A program made the position numbers and the translations under genes. DNA of 64,000 nucleotides from Streptomyces sp. MH60 (GTDB lineage: Bacteria > Actinomycetota > Actinomycetes > Streptomycetales > Streptomycetaceae): contig NZ_MULI01000024.1 in assembly GCF_002939385.1 (NCBI RefSeq), forward strand, positions 24,792 through 88,791, in the 5' to 3' direction. The notes below the pieces were generated by a model. The model was not told the origin of the DNA and did not search any database. It saw nothing but the letters and a program-made list of their open reading frames with translations. Position 1 is the stretch's first letter. Every line of letters begins with the position of its first letter. Below, piece after piece: positions 34,174-41,883 of the stretch.

Positions 34174-34200
34174 GCCCCCGGTTGCTACGGCGCCGGGGGC
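34174..34200 (+). terminator. Hairpin terminator
   Basis: GCCCCCGG (34174-34181) pairs with CCGGGGGC (34193-34200). Confidence 0.8.
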
Positions 34201-34231
34201 TGAGTGCGTAGGAGCTATGAGAGGAGACGCG

Positions 34232-34459
34232 ATGCAGCCGACCAGGTTCAGCACCTTCGACGGCGGAACCATCGACGTGGAGTACATCGGCAACTGGGTG
34301 GACCTCCACCTTCGCGCGCCGAACGGGCGGACGGTGGCCACCGTGGAGATGTCCGTCGACGACGCGAACGATCTGATCAAGCAGTTGGAGGGGGTCACAG
34401 AGGACGAGGCGGAGGAGCGCTACCAGGACGGCTACAGCGACGGGCGGGCCGACGCGTGA
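34232..34459 (+). CDS. Small hypothetical protein
   Basis: The 75-residue product starts at the ATG at 34232 (GAGAGGAG upstream; an ATG at 34217 is less favoured). It has D-G-G-T-I-D-V-E-Y and an acidic C-terminus. It is coupled by a 4-base overlap to the DGDTW-domain gene. Confidence 0.55.
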   Translation: MQPTRFSTFDGGTIDVEYIGNWVDLHLRAPNGRTVATVEMSVDDANDLIKQLEGVTEDEAEERYQDGYSDGRADA

Positions 34460-34704
34460 GTATTCAGTACGTAGACACCGACGGCGACACCTGGCACCAC
34501 GATCCCGAGTCGGACACGTATTGGAACCGCTACGTGTCTGGGGAGGTCACGCTCGACGTCTTGCGGGCCTCTTACGGTCCGTTGGCCGTCCGCGACGAGG
34601 AAACCGGACGTCTCGTTTCGGAGGAGGAGCACCGGACGGAGACCCTCCTCCGTCGCATCATCCGCGAAGAGCTGGACCGGCGTTTCGGTACGGAGGACCA
34701 ATGA
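34456..34704 (+). CDS. phiSA1p31-related domain protein (DGDTW...YGPL type), copy 1
   Basis: The 82-residue protein has Y-V-D-T-D-G-D-T-W near its start and A-S-Y-G-P-L-A-V near residue 40, then a charged helix. The same paired motif recurs in 36037-36381 and at the C-termini of 41053-41808 and 41884-42633. Streptomyces phage proteins of this type are called phiSA1p31-related; their function is unknown. Confidence 0.62.
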   Translation: MSIQYVDTDGDTWHHDPESDTYWNRYVSGEVTLDVLRASYGPLAVRDEETGRLVSEEEHRTETLLRRIIREELDRRFGTEDQ

Positions 34705-34958
34705 CGAAGCGCGAAACACTCGTCCTCACCCTGGCCGGCTCCCTGGCAACCTCCGGCGTCGGGCGCTACGAGGAGCACTACGCCAGGGCGGAGCGGCTGG
34801 TCGACGAAGTGCTGACGGACCATGCGCACGAGTTGGCTGAGGAGATCCGCCGGGAGCTGCCAGAGCGCGTGAAGAAGCTGACGGGCAACTGGGCGGTGAT
34901 CCGCACCGTGAGCACCGCCCAGCACGCCGCCGACCTCATTGACCCGGAGGTGTCCTGA
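34701..34958 (+). CDS. Small protein with DLIDPEV C-terminal tag
   Basis: The 85-residue helical protein ends A-A-D-L-I-D-P-E-V-S. The next two genes end in related tags (A-D-Q-I-D-P-E-A and A-D-L-I-D-P-E-V). It overlaps its neighbours by 4 bases and 1 base. Function unknown. Confidence 0.58.
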   Translation: MTKRETLVLTLAGSLATSGVGRYEEHYARAERLVDEVLTDHAHELAEEIRRELPERVKKLTGNWAVIRTVSTAQHAADLIDPEVS

Positions 34959-35404
34959 TGCACATCGGACGATCCTGGGGAGGAGGGGGTCACCTCGAAG
35001 CCGCCTGCCCCTGCCCGCTCGAACTCTGCGGCCTCGTCGACCTGGACAAGGTCAGCGACGAGTGTGACCAGCACTCGCCTGCCGCAGGCAAGACGACACG
35101 CACCGGCCACCGATCGGGAGACTGCCCCGGCGTAGGCCGTGACGTCGTGGTGGCCATCGGTAGGACGGCTGTCGCTCACCAGGCTGTCATCGACGCTGCG
35201 TGTCTTGAGTCGTCGTCTGGCTACGTCAACGCGTCGATCCTCGGCGCCCTCGACGACTACCGCGCGGCTGTGGAGCACGAGGCTGCGGAGCGCATTCGTG
35301 CAGAGACGCAGCACGCAAAGGCCATGGGCGTGCTGGAGCCTGACAAGTTCCGTCCGTGCCGAGACGCTGCGGACCAGATTGACCCGGAGGCGACGTATGG
35401 CTGA
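34958..35404 (+). CDS. Cysteine-rich hypothetical protein with IDPE tag
   Basis: The 148-residue protein has an N-terminal zinc-type cluster (C-P-C-P-L-E-L-C-G-L, later C-D-Q-H and D-C-P-G). A central helical part and a C-terminal A-A-D-Q-I-D-P-E-A tag follow. The C-P-C-P ... C-G-L arrangement is common in Streptomyces phage proteins of unknown role. ATG overlaps the previous stop (TGATG). Confidence 0.6.
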   Translation: MHIGRSWGGGGHLEAACPCPLELCGLVDLDKVSDECDQHSPAAGKTTRTGHRSGDCPGVGRDVVVAIGRTAVAHQAVIDAACLESSSGYVNASILGALDDYRAAVEHEAAERIRAETQHAKAMGVLEPDKFRPCRDAADQIDPEATYG

Positions 35405-35705
35405 GTGCCCGCCTGGAGTTCACAGCATCTTCGATCCCTGCCCCGGCAACTGCACGGAGCCCGTCGACGAGTACGACGAACTCTTCGAGGAACTGTGGTC
35501 CATGGAGTACCGCATCACCGGGGACAAGCCGCGGGCGATGGAGTTCGCTCGCGGCTTCCTGGACCGGTACGCGCACTTCCTGGCGGAGAAGATCCGGGAC
35601 GACTCCTGGAGTCGCCGGGACCGCTGGGGTCGGTACGAGGAGGAGCAGCGTGAAGCGGGTCAGTGCCACGGCGCCGACCTCATCGACCCGGAGGTGACCT
35701 CATGA
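35397..35705 (+). CDS. Small protein with DLIDPEV tag
   Basis: The 102-residue protein starts M-A-E-C-P-P-G-V-H with two early cysteines. It has F-A-R-G-F-L-D-R-Y-A-H-F-L and ends H-G-A-D-L-I-D-P-E-V-T-S. It overlaps both neighbours. Family unknown. Confidence 0.58.
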   Translation: MAECPPGVHSIFDPCPGNCTEPVDEYDELFEELWSMEYRITGDKPRAMEFARGFLDRYAHFLAEKIRDDSWSRRDRWGRYEEEQREAGQCHGADLIDPEVTS

Positions 35706-36040
35706 CGCACCACATCGCCCGACAGATGATCATCGTCAGCCAGATCCTGAAAGAGCGCGACGCACAGGACGCCCTCTTCGGCCGTCAGGACGACCTCCCG
35801 AACGGTACCGGGCCGGAGTACGAGCCGGATGCCGTCAACTACGCCGACGCCTACCGGGAAAGCTGTGAGCGGGCCTTTGTCGACGGTCGCGGTACCTTCC
35901 GGCACGTCTTCCTGGAAGAGGTCTTCGAGGCCATGGCGGAGGACGACCCCGTCAAGCTCCGCGCGGAACTGGTCCAGGCCGTCGCCGTCGGCGTGAAGTG
36001 GCTGGAGGCCATTGACAAGCAGGAGGAGGAGAGCCAGTGA
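35702..36040 (+). CDS. MazG-like all-alpha protein (weak)
   Basis: The 112-residue product has R-Q-D-D-L-P-N-G-T early, then F-L-E-E-V-F-E-A-M-A-E-D-D and E-L-V-Q-A-V-A-V-G-V-K-W-L-E-A. The E-E-x-x-E pattern resembles all-alpha NTP pyrophosphatases, which trim nucleotide pools. I regard the link as tentative. Start ATG at 35702 overlaps the previous stop. Confidence 0.5.
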   Translation: MTHHIARQMIIVSQILKERDAQDALFGRQDDLPNGTGPEYEPDAVNYADAYRESCERAFVDGRGTFRHVFLEEVFEAMAEDDPVKLRAELVQAVAVGVKWLEAIDKQEEESQ

Positions 36041-36381
36041 AGTACCTGGACCGAGACGGCGATACGTGGGAGACGCTGTCCGATAGTCCCGCGTGGCTAC
36101 TCTGCACGAAGTCCAAGGTTGACGGCTTTGCTGGTCAGGCCAGGCCAACGGAGGACGCAGAGACGGAGTACGGCCCCTTGCGACCCGTCTCCGACGACGC
36201 CCCTATAGAGCCCCTGGAAGCCCCCTCTGCGGCTCTCCCGTCAACCACTGACGTGATGGAGCGCGGGGACATCTTCCGGGCCGCCCACGCCCTCGTGAGG
36301 GACCTGGAGTGGGACGAGCGGGAGTACCCGGCGGTGTTCGACGTGCTGAGCGTTGCGAAGTGGCTGGAGGGTTCGGAATGA
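36037..36381 (+). CDS. phiSA1p31-related domain protein, copy 2
   Basis: The 114-residue protein opens M-K-Y-L-D-R-D-G-D-T-W and has T-E-Y-G-P-L-R-P-V near residue 45. A Ser/Pro/Ala linker and a C-terminal helix follow (F-D-V-L-S-V-A-K-W-L-E). It is coupled at both ends by 4-base overlaps. Confidence 0.6.
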   Translation: MKYLDRDGDTWETLSDSPAWLLCTKSKVDGFAGQARPTEDAETEYGPLRPVSDDAPIEPLEAPSAALPSTTDVMERGDIFRAAHALVRDLEWDEREYPAVFDVLSVAKWLEGSE

Positions 36382-36677
36382 GCATGGCCCAACTCGTCGC
36401 AGCCGGCGCCCCGGAGCTGCCCGCGGGCTACTTCTACCGGGTGCACACAACAAGCATCCGCTCCCTGAAGGTGGAGATCCGCGAACAGCGGCGCTTCAGG
36501 TCTCGGGCCGTGGCTGACACGTGGGTCCTCGACAAGCCGGAGGAGTCGGCGGAGGAGTCCATCGTCAAGGCGTGCGCGCGGGCTTTCAAGGAGTGGCAGG
36601 AGGAGGACGCCGTGCGGGCGTCGTACCGGGCCGTGTCGGCGTACGTCGGTGACCACGATCCGAAGGGCGGTAAGTGA
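36378..36677 (+). CDS. Small hypothetical protein
   Basis: The 99-residue alpha/beta protein has Y-F-Y-R-V-H-T-T-S near residue 20 and a helical C-terminus. The ATG overlaps the previous TGA. I do not recognise it. Confidence 0.58.
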   Translation: MSMAQLVAAGAPELPAGYFYRVHTTSIRSLKVEIREQRRFRSRAVADTWVLDKPEESAEESIVKACARAFKEWQEEDAVRASYRAVSAYVGDHDPKGGK

Positions 36678-37054
36678 TGGGAGTTTCAACTGACGCCATC
36701 CTGGCGTATGGATACGAGCTGCCAGAGTTCGACCCCGAAGAGCTGGAGTGGGTCGAGGAGGATGAGGACGGCTACACCGACTTCCACGACTCCGTTGAAA
36801 AGCGGCTGCGAGCGGCAGGCGTTGAGGGCGTGAGCGTCACATCACACTGCTCTGTGGACTACCCGATGTACCTCCTAACGACGACTGAGCGGAGGTCGTG
36901 GCGCGGTTCGGTGGGCAAGGTCGACGCCCACGAGATGGTTGCCCGACCGGTCTCGGAGGGTTGGGACGCCAAGCTCGACGCCGCGATGAAGGCGCTGGGG
37001 CTGACGTCGCCGCAAGAGCGTCCGTCGTGGCTCCTTGTCTCGGATTGGGGGTGA
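36677..37054 (+). CDS. Actinophage hypothetical protein
   Basis: The 125-residue protein begins M-G-V-S-T-D-A-I-L-A-Y-G-Y and has L-R-A-A-G-V-E-G-V and C-terminal P-S-W-L-L-V-S-D-W. Proteins with an I-L-x-Y-G-Y start are frequent in Streptomyces phages, but their function is unknown. Coupled by overlap to its upstream neighbour. Confidence 0.6.
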   Translation: MGVSTDAILAYGYELPEFDPEELEWVEEDEDGYTDFHDSVEKRLRAAGVEGVSVTSHCSVDYPMYLLTTTERRSWRGSVGKVDAHEMVARPVSEGWDAKLDAAMKALGLTSPQERPSWLLVSDWG

Positions 37055-37057
37055 CGC

Positions 37058-37501
37058 ATGACCTACACCCTCGCCGACGCCGTCCGCGACGAGTTCGAGC
37101 GCACGCATCCGCGGGGCAAGAACACCCTCAAGTGCGTGCAGTGCTACCGGCGCAAGGACCGGGAGGAGTTCCGCGAGACGCCGTGGCATGGACGGGCCGC
37201 AGCGTGCAAGCGCTGTGAGGGCGTGACGTGGATGGTGCTCCAGTACGAGCAGCAGCGATGGGCGCTGGAGCAAGAGCGGGAGAAGACGCGGATGCTGCGG
37301 AGGCACGTCCAGCGGCTCCGGTTCCAGCGGATCTTGGCGTCGGTGCCGTCGTCGGCCGCTGCGCTGCGTGCGGCCGAGCAGCCGTACATGGATGCTCTGG
37401 AGCGCGCCCACCTCCGCATGTCGGCGGCAGTGGCCACGCTGCCCATTCCGAACCCTGAGCGTCGCCTGAAGCGCGCACGACTCACGAAGGAGAACCGATG
37501 A
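37058..37501 (+). CDS. Zinc-ribbon coiled-coil protein
   Basis: The 147-residue protein has a zinc ribbon (C-V-Q-C near 25, C-K-R-C near 50) followed by a long basic coiled coil (R-W-A-L-E-Q-E-R-E-K-T-R-M-L-R-R). It may bind nucleic acid. Confidence 0.6.
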   Translation: MTYTLADAVRDEFERTHPRGKNTLKCVQCYRRKDREEFRETPWHGRAAACKRCEGVTWMVLQYEQQRWALEQEREKTRMLRRHVQRLRFQRILASVPSSAAALRAAEQPYMDALERAHLRMSAAVATLPIPNPERRLKRARLTKENR

Positions 37502-37668
37502 ACAAGTCCGAAGCCTGGTACATCTACCGCACCTGGCGCGCGCAGTTCGAGCCTGAGAGTACGTGGCCTGTGATGGAGGCGCACGCGAAGCTCAGTCAGC
37601 GGCACCCGCATCTCTACCCGCCGCAGGTTCCGGAGACCTTCCGCGGGCCGAAGTGGGGGAAGCTGTGA
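37498..37668 (+). CDS. Small hypothetical protein
   Basis: The 56-residue product starts M-N-K-S-E-A-W-Y-I-Y-R-T-W and ends G-P-K-W-G-K-L. It has GGAG upstream and 4-base overlaps with both neighbours, which supports translation. Function unknown. Confidence 0.55.
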   Translation: MNKSEAWYIYRTWRAQFEPESTWPVMEAHAKLSQRHPHLYPPQVPETFRGPKWGKL

Positions 37669-38204
37669 CGCCCCAACCAGGAGACTTCGCCCTCACCCGA
37701 ATCAAGGGCCTGACCGGTGCCTTCGTAGCAGCCGGCCAGGCCCTCGTAGGTGATGCGGCTCCCGTTCAGCACGCCTTCGTCTACGTCGGCAACGGCTACA
37801 TCGTCCAGGCCATGCCGGGCGGGGCGGAGAAGATCCGTCTCGACGAGGCGTCGGAGCCGGTTCTCTGGTCGACGGGCGCCTTCGACCTGACGGCCGCGGA
37901 GCGCATGCGGATCTGCTACGAGGCCCGGAGCCTCGTCGGGACGCCGTACTCGTTCCTCGACTACGGGTCGATAGCGCTAGCCCACTACCGCATCCGGCCC
38001 CGGTGGGTGCGGGAGTTCGTGGCGGACTCGGGCCACATGATCTGTTCCCAGCTCGTCGACGAGGTGCACCTCCGGGCCGGCGTGCATCTGTTCAACGACG
38101 GGCGACTCCCGGGTGACGTGACTCCGGGGGATCTGTACAAGGTGCTGCGCCCGAAGCGCGTGGCATCGACGGACCGGGATCTGAGGAGGCTGGCTCGTGG
38201 GTGA
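37665..38204 (+). CDS. YiiX-like permuted papain-fold cysteine hydrolase
   Basis: The 179-residue protein has the permuted NlpC/P60 (DUF830/YiiX-like) pattern. The histidine is in Q-H-A-F-V-Y-V-G (near 37) and the nucleophile in M-I-C-S-Q-L-V-D-E (near 126), with G-T-P-Y-S-F-L-D-Y between. Such enzymes act on lipids or peptide bonds. It has no signal peptide, so a cytoplasmic or lysis-stage substrate is likely. Confidence 0.72.
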   Translation: MTPQPGDFALTRIKGLTGAFVAAGQALVGDAAPVQHAFVYVGNGYIVQAMPGGAEKIRLDEASEPVLWSTGAFDLTAAERMRICYEARSLVGTPYSFLDYGSIALAHYRIRPRWVREFVADSGHMICSQLVDEVHLRAGVHLFNDGRLPGDVTPGDLYKVLRPKRVASTDRDLRRLARG

Positions 38205-38721
38205 TCAGTGTGGAGCGCCGGAGGTCTACGACAGCTCCGACGAGTACAACCGAGAGGACCGCATCGAAACGTACTACCAGGGCTGGGGCGCCCGTGAGAT
38301 GGCGGAGCGCATCGTCGAGCTAGAGGACGAGCTAGGGGCGGACGTCGACGGCATCTGCACCGGCATGCACGCCGACGTGGCAGAGGCGCACGCGGAGGTG
38401 GAGCGGCTTCAGGGGCAGTTCAAGACTGCGCAGGAAGCCGTCAAGGTCGCTATGCGCTGGCTCCGAGACGCAGACTTCGAGCGCGACCGCTACCGTCTCG
38501 CCTGGCTCTCCGCCCGTCGCCGTGCCGCGGATGAGCACGTCTTCGGCATGGAGGCGCTCCAGATGCGTGACGACGAGATCCGGCGCCTGAAGGCAGAGCT
38601 GGAGGCGTCGCGTAAAACGACTCACGCGCCTCGTCTGGAGCACGTGGGCGGCGACGAGGACGGACCGGTCTACAAACTCGCCGAAAGTCCAGCGTCACAT
38701 CCGGCCCCGATTACGACATAA
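38197..38721 (+). CDS. Coiled-coil protein overlapping regulatory elements at its 3' end
   Basis: The 174-residue protein starts at a GTG 8 bases inside the previous gene. The body is a coiled coil (residues 38-145). The final 40 residues are encoded by palindrome repeat copy 3 (S-R-K-T-T-H-A) and by element A copy 4, so the C-terminal sequence is probably a read-through of regulatory DNA. An original stop may have been lost. Confidence 0.6.
   Translation: MGDQCGAPEVYDSSDEYNREDRIETYYQGWGAREMAERIVELEDELGADVDGICTGMHADVAEAHAEVERLQGQFKTAQEAVKVAMRWLRDADFERDRYRLAWLSARRRAADEHVFGMEALQMRDDEIRRLKAELEASRKTTHAPRLEHVGGDEDGPVYKLAESPASHPAPITT
38609..38628 (+). repeat. 20-bp palindrome repeat, copy 3
   Basis: CGCGTAAAACGACTCACGCG. 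Unusually it lies inside a reading frame, 63 bases before element A copy 4. Confidence 0.85.
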
Positions 38722-38722
38722 C
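38691..38722 (+). promoter_or_regulatory. Bipartite element A, copy 4
   Basis: AGCGTCACAT, CCGGCCC, CGATTACGACATAAC; 65 bases before the RDF-like gene. It overlaps the end of the upstream reading frame. Identity with copy 3 extends past the element to TCATGTGTAAG. Confidence 0.62.
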
Positions 38723-38787
38723 TCATGTGTAAGGCCGAACGAACGGCCGCACACACCACGCACACCGCCAACGAGAGGCACTCACAC

Positions 38788-39570
38788 ATGGCCAACAACC
38801 TCAAGTCCATCTGGGACGCCGACCCCGACGCCGCTCCGAAGGAGGCCCCCTCCTTCTCCGACGACATCGCCGGCCGTTTCCGGTCCGGTCGCCTCGTCAA
38901 GACGGGGCGGACGGAGACTCCGGAGTCGCTCAACGAGTGGCGCGTGACCACCGGGGACCCCACCGTCGCCGCGAAGATCGCGGAACTCCTGGGCGGTGAG
39001 CCGGAGCCTTGGGAGACGGACCGTGAGGACAACATCGAGATCCTGACCGACGCCAAGACGGTTCAGATCATCATCGAGGCCGACGGCGTCGACGCGTCCT
39101 TCAAGCAGTTCGTTCCCGGCGCCGGGATGACGCACCACTGCGACGGCTTCACGTACCTGTCCCCGGACGAGGACAAGGGCCAGTCCTGCGGCTGCCCGTC
39201 GCTGATCGCGGAGCGGAAGCTGAAGGCGCAGCAGATGCGCGGTCCGAAGCCGTCCGTCGACATCACCTTCCGCGTGGCGGACGCTCCGGACCTGGGCAAG
39301 TTCCGCTTCAACTCCGGTAGCTGGAAGCTCGTGGAGGCTCTCGGCCCGCTGTTCGCCGACCTCGACAAGCACGGCAACGCCGGGGACGAGGAGAGCGGCG
39401 CCGACGGCGTGCCGGTGCGAGCCTCGCTGACGATCGAGAACGTCACCTACGTCCCGAAGAAGGGACCGCGCGCGGGTCAGACCGTCTCGTACAACAAGCC
39501 GGTGATCAAGGTCTTCGGACCGGCCGCCGCTGAGGCCGCGGAGGACGTGGACCTCAGCAAGGCCGCGTAA
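38788..39570 (+). CDS. Gp3-like protein, candidate recombination directionality factor
   Basis: The 260-residue protein matches the Gp3-like family that includes the phiC31 RDF. Signatures are D-D-I-A-G-R-F-R-S-G, L-N-E-W-R-V-T-T-G-D-P, then C-G-C-P-S-L-I-A-E-R-K, V-D-I-T-F-R-V-A-D-A-P-D-L-G-K-F and S-G-S-W-K-L. Conserved cysteines and histidines may bind zinc. An RDF binds the integrase and switches it to attL x attR excision. The family also has chromosomal members of unclear role, so the RDF function is inferred from family plus the serine integrase in this prophage. I chose the ATG at 38788 with GAGAGG upstream. Confidence 0.75.
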   Translation: MANNLKSIWDADPDAAPKEAPSFSDDIAGRFRSGRLVKTGRTETPESLNEWRVTTGDPTVAAKIAELLGGEPEPWETDREDNIEILTDAKTVQIIIEADGVDASFKQFVPGAGMTHHCDGFTYLSPDEDKGQSCGCPSLIAERKLKAQQMRGPKPSVDITFRVADAPDLGKFRFNSGSWKLVEALGPLFADLDKHGNAGDEESGADGVPVRASLTIENVTYVPKKGPRAGQTVSYNKPVIKVFGPAAAEAAEDVDLSKAA

Positions 39571-39597
39571 GCGCCACACGCAGTACGGGCAACACAA

Positions 39598-39636
39598 GGC
39601 GCCGCTCCCAATGATTCCGGCACTGGGAGCGGCGCC
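39598..39636 (+). terminator. Hairpin terminator after the RDF-like gene
   Basis: GGCGCCGCTCCCA (39598-39610) pairs perfectly with TGGGAGCGGCGCC (39624-39636). Confidence 0.88.
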
Positions 39637-39671
39637 TCCCACGATTCTACGCACACTGAGGAGGAGAGACA

Positions 39672-40779
39672 TTGCCGATCCTGAGCCTGTGTTCAGGCTA
39701 CGGCGGGCTGGACCTGGCCGTCGAAGCCCTGACGGGAGACAAGACGGCTTACGTCGCGGAGGTCGACGAGGCGGCAGCGAAGGTGCTGGCCCACCGCTTC
39801 CCCCACGCGCCGAACATCGGCGACATCACTACCTACGACTGGACGCAACTCGTGGGCCAGGTCGACATCATCGCGGCGGGCTTCCCCTGCCAGGACATCA
39901 GCAACGCTGGCAAGCGGGAGGGCATCCATGGGAAGCGGTCAGGGATCTACGTCAACGTCATTGAAGCGATTCGCGTCCTTCGACCGCGACTCGTCTTCCT
40001 GGAAAACGTCGCGGCGATCCGGTCGCGGGGGCTCTGGCAAGTCGTCGCCGACCTGGCCGCGATCGGGTATGACCTCCGGTGGACATGCCTACGAGCTTCC
40101 GATGAGTCTGTTGGACTCGCCCACCACCGGGACCGATGGTTCGCCGTCGCGATGCCTTCCGACGCCCATTGCGGCTGACAGCAAGGACAGCGCGAGCTAC
40201 CGGGCGGACGGGACGCCGTACAGCGCATCGAGGACCCGGCCCACTCTGACGGATGCCGTGCGGCACCTGCTCCCCACGCCCACCGCGCGTGACTGGCGTT
40301 CCGGCGCCTCCAACCTCCACGGGAAGAACGCCCGTCCGCTGAACGAGGTGGTGCTGCTTTTCAAGACCCCCACTGCACATCTCGGCAGGAACGGGGCGGC
40401 GCAGCATCCAGACAAGCGGAAGGCAGGCGGGCACGGCCCGACTCTCGATGACGAAGTCTCCTTCCTTCTGCCTGAGCCGGCGGAGGAAGTGCAGGACTGG
40501 GCGGACTTCGAGCCCGCCATCCGCCGTCAGGAAGCCGTCACCGGCCGCCGGGCACCCATCCCCACAGAGATCGGCCCCCGCGGAGGACGTCGGCTGACGT
40601 CTCGGTTCGCCGAGTGGCTCATGGGCCTGGCCGACGGATGGGTCACCGACGTACCGGGGCTGAAGCGGGCGGAGCAGATCCACAAGATCGGCAACGGCGT
40701 GGCGCCGCATCAGGCTTACGAGGCGTTCCGGCGCCTCCTGGACATCGACGTACACCAGACACTCACAGAGGAGAGCTGA
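39672..40779 (+). pseudogene. C5 cytosine DNA methyltransferase, split by a frameshift
   Basis: The first frame (39672-40178, TTG start after GAGGAGAG) encodes the SAM site L-C-S-G-Y-G-G-L-D, catalytic G-F-P-C-Q-D-I (Cys73) and F-L-E-N-V, then stops after S-D-A-H-C-G. The +1 frame from about 40100 to 40779 supplies the missing half: target-recognition region with L-P-T-P-T-A-R-D-W-R and the final I-G-N-G-V-A-P-H-Q-A motif. A one-base change near 40100-40175 explains the break. The enzyme would protect phage DNA from host restriction. It could be a true pseudogene, a sequencing error or rare recoding; no slippery site is evident. Confidence 0.8.
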
Positions 40780-40780
40780 C

Positions 40781-41056
40781 ATGGGCAAGGCCCGACTGAC
40801 CGACTACACGGGAGCGGAGATCCACCCCGGCGCCCTCGTCTCCTACGCGACGCGACAGGGCAACCTCGTCCGCCTCTCGGAGGCCATCGTCCTGGAGCTG
40901 GAGAGCAACAAGGCGGCCGGCGTGGTCGTCCCGCTCGTCAAGGTGAAGCCGACGGGGCGCGACTCGGGGTTCATCAGCCGCAAGACACTCGCGGTCCAGA
41001 CGGTCGCCGCGGATCGCATGGTCGTCATCGGTGACACGAAGGGGGAGAGCAAGTGA
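40781..41056 (+). CDS. Small hypothetical protein
   Basis: The 91-residue beta-rich protein starts M-G-K-A-R-L-T-D-Y-T-G-A-E. It has I-H-P-G-A-L-V-S-Y and may be an SH3-like barrel. Its end overlaps the next gene by 4 bases. Confidence 0.6.
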   Translation: MGKARLTDYTGAEIHPGALVSYATRQGNLVRLSEAIVLELESNKAAGVVVPLVKVKPTGRDSGFISRKTLAVQTVAADRMVVIGDTKGESK

Positions 41057-41808
41057 CGGAGCGCTTCGAGGTGGGGCAGAAGGTACGGCACGACGGAAGG
41101 GGAGAGGTGGAGATCGCCTACGGCCCCTTCACCAACACCTTCGGGGCCACGCGGTACGTCATCCGCTTGGGGGACGGACGGGAGACCTACACCGGACCGG
41201 ACAGCATCTCCGCCATCCCCGCTCCGCCCGCCTTCGCCGTTGGTGACGAGGTGAAGTACGAGTACGGCGGGGGCGGCAAGCTCGTTGCCGGCCCGTTCAA
41301 GTCGGAGCACCACGACGAGCCCATCTGGGTCGTGGAGAAGCCGAACGGCACCCACATGACACCGACGCAGAACAGCCTCACGAGGGTGGAGGCGCCGTCC
41401 GTAAAGGTGGGTGACCGGGTGCGGGTGGTGGAGGACGATCCGACCTATCGGACCGGCGAGTACGTCGGCAAGGTCGGCGTCCTTACGGCGGATTACTCCA
41501 GTAACGAGTACGACCACGCCCCTTACGTCGTCCAGTTCGGAGACGGCACCGGTAGCCACGGCACCTCGAACGGCAAGTGGTGCGTGAAGGCCGTCGAGCC
41601 CATCACCGACGAGGACACCTACGAGTACAACGGCGTGGTCTACGACCTGACGGCAACGTACCGGGACCGGGAAGGCGACTCCCTCCGCATCAAGCTCGTG
41701 AACGGCGTCCCGCGCGTGGCCTGGTTCGACAACACCCCCGACGAGTACGACGACACCCTGTCGGAGGCCCTGGCGCAGTACGGCCCCCTCACCCGCGTCA
41801 CCGACTGA
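41053..41808 (+). CDS. SH3/KOW-like repeat protein with C-terminal phiSA1p31-type domain (paralogue 1)
   Basis: The 251-residue protein has three short barrel repeats, each opening F-x-V-G-x-x-V or V-K-V-G-D-R-V-R-V (near 5, 61 and 118). A C-terminal domain follows with Y-R-D-R-E-G-D-S-L and A-Q-Y-G-P-L. It is a paralogue of 41884-42633, with separate terminators after each. A role in binding nucleic acid or protein is possible; no catalytic motif is seen. Confidence 0.65.
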   Translation: MTERFEVGQKVRHDGRGEVEIAYGPFTNTFGATRYVIRLGDGRETYTGPDSISAIPAPPAFAVGDEVKYEYGGGGKLVAGPFKSEHHDEPIWVVEKPNGTHMTPTQNSLTRVEAPSVKVGDRVRVVEDDPTYRTGEYVGKVGVLTADYSSNEYDHAPYVVQFGDGTGSHGTSNGKWCVKAVEPITDEDTYEYNGVVYDLTATYRDREGDSLRIKLVNGVPRVAWFDNTPDEYDDTLSEALAQYGPLTRVTD

Positions 41809-41824
41809 TCAACCCGCACACCAC

Positions 41825-41853
41825 GGCCCCCGGACATCGACGATCCGGGGGCC
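41825..41853 (+). terminator. Hairpin terminator between paralogues
   Basis: GGCCCCCGG (41825-41833) pairs with CCGGGGGCC (41845-41853), then TT. Confidence 0.85.
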
Positions 41854-41883
41854 TTCGCACGAACCACTCACGGAGGAGAGAAC

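Noticed and set aside
39672..40779. Programmed frameshift in the C5 methyltransferase
   Set aside because: A +1 shift would be needed, and no slippery or shift-prone codon pair with a stop is visible. Mutation or sequence error is simpler.
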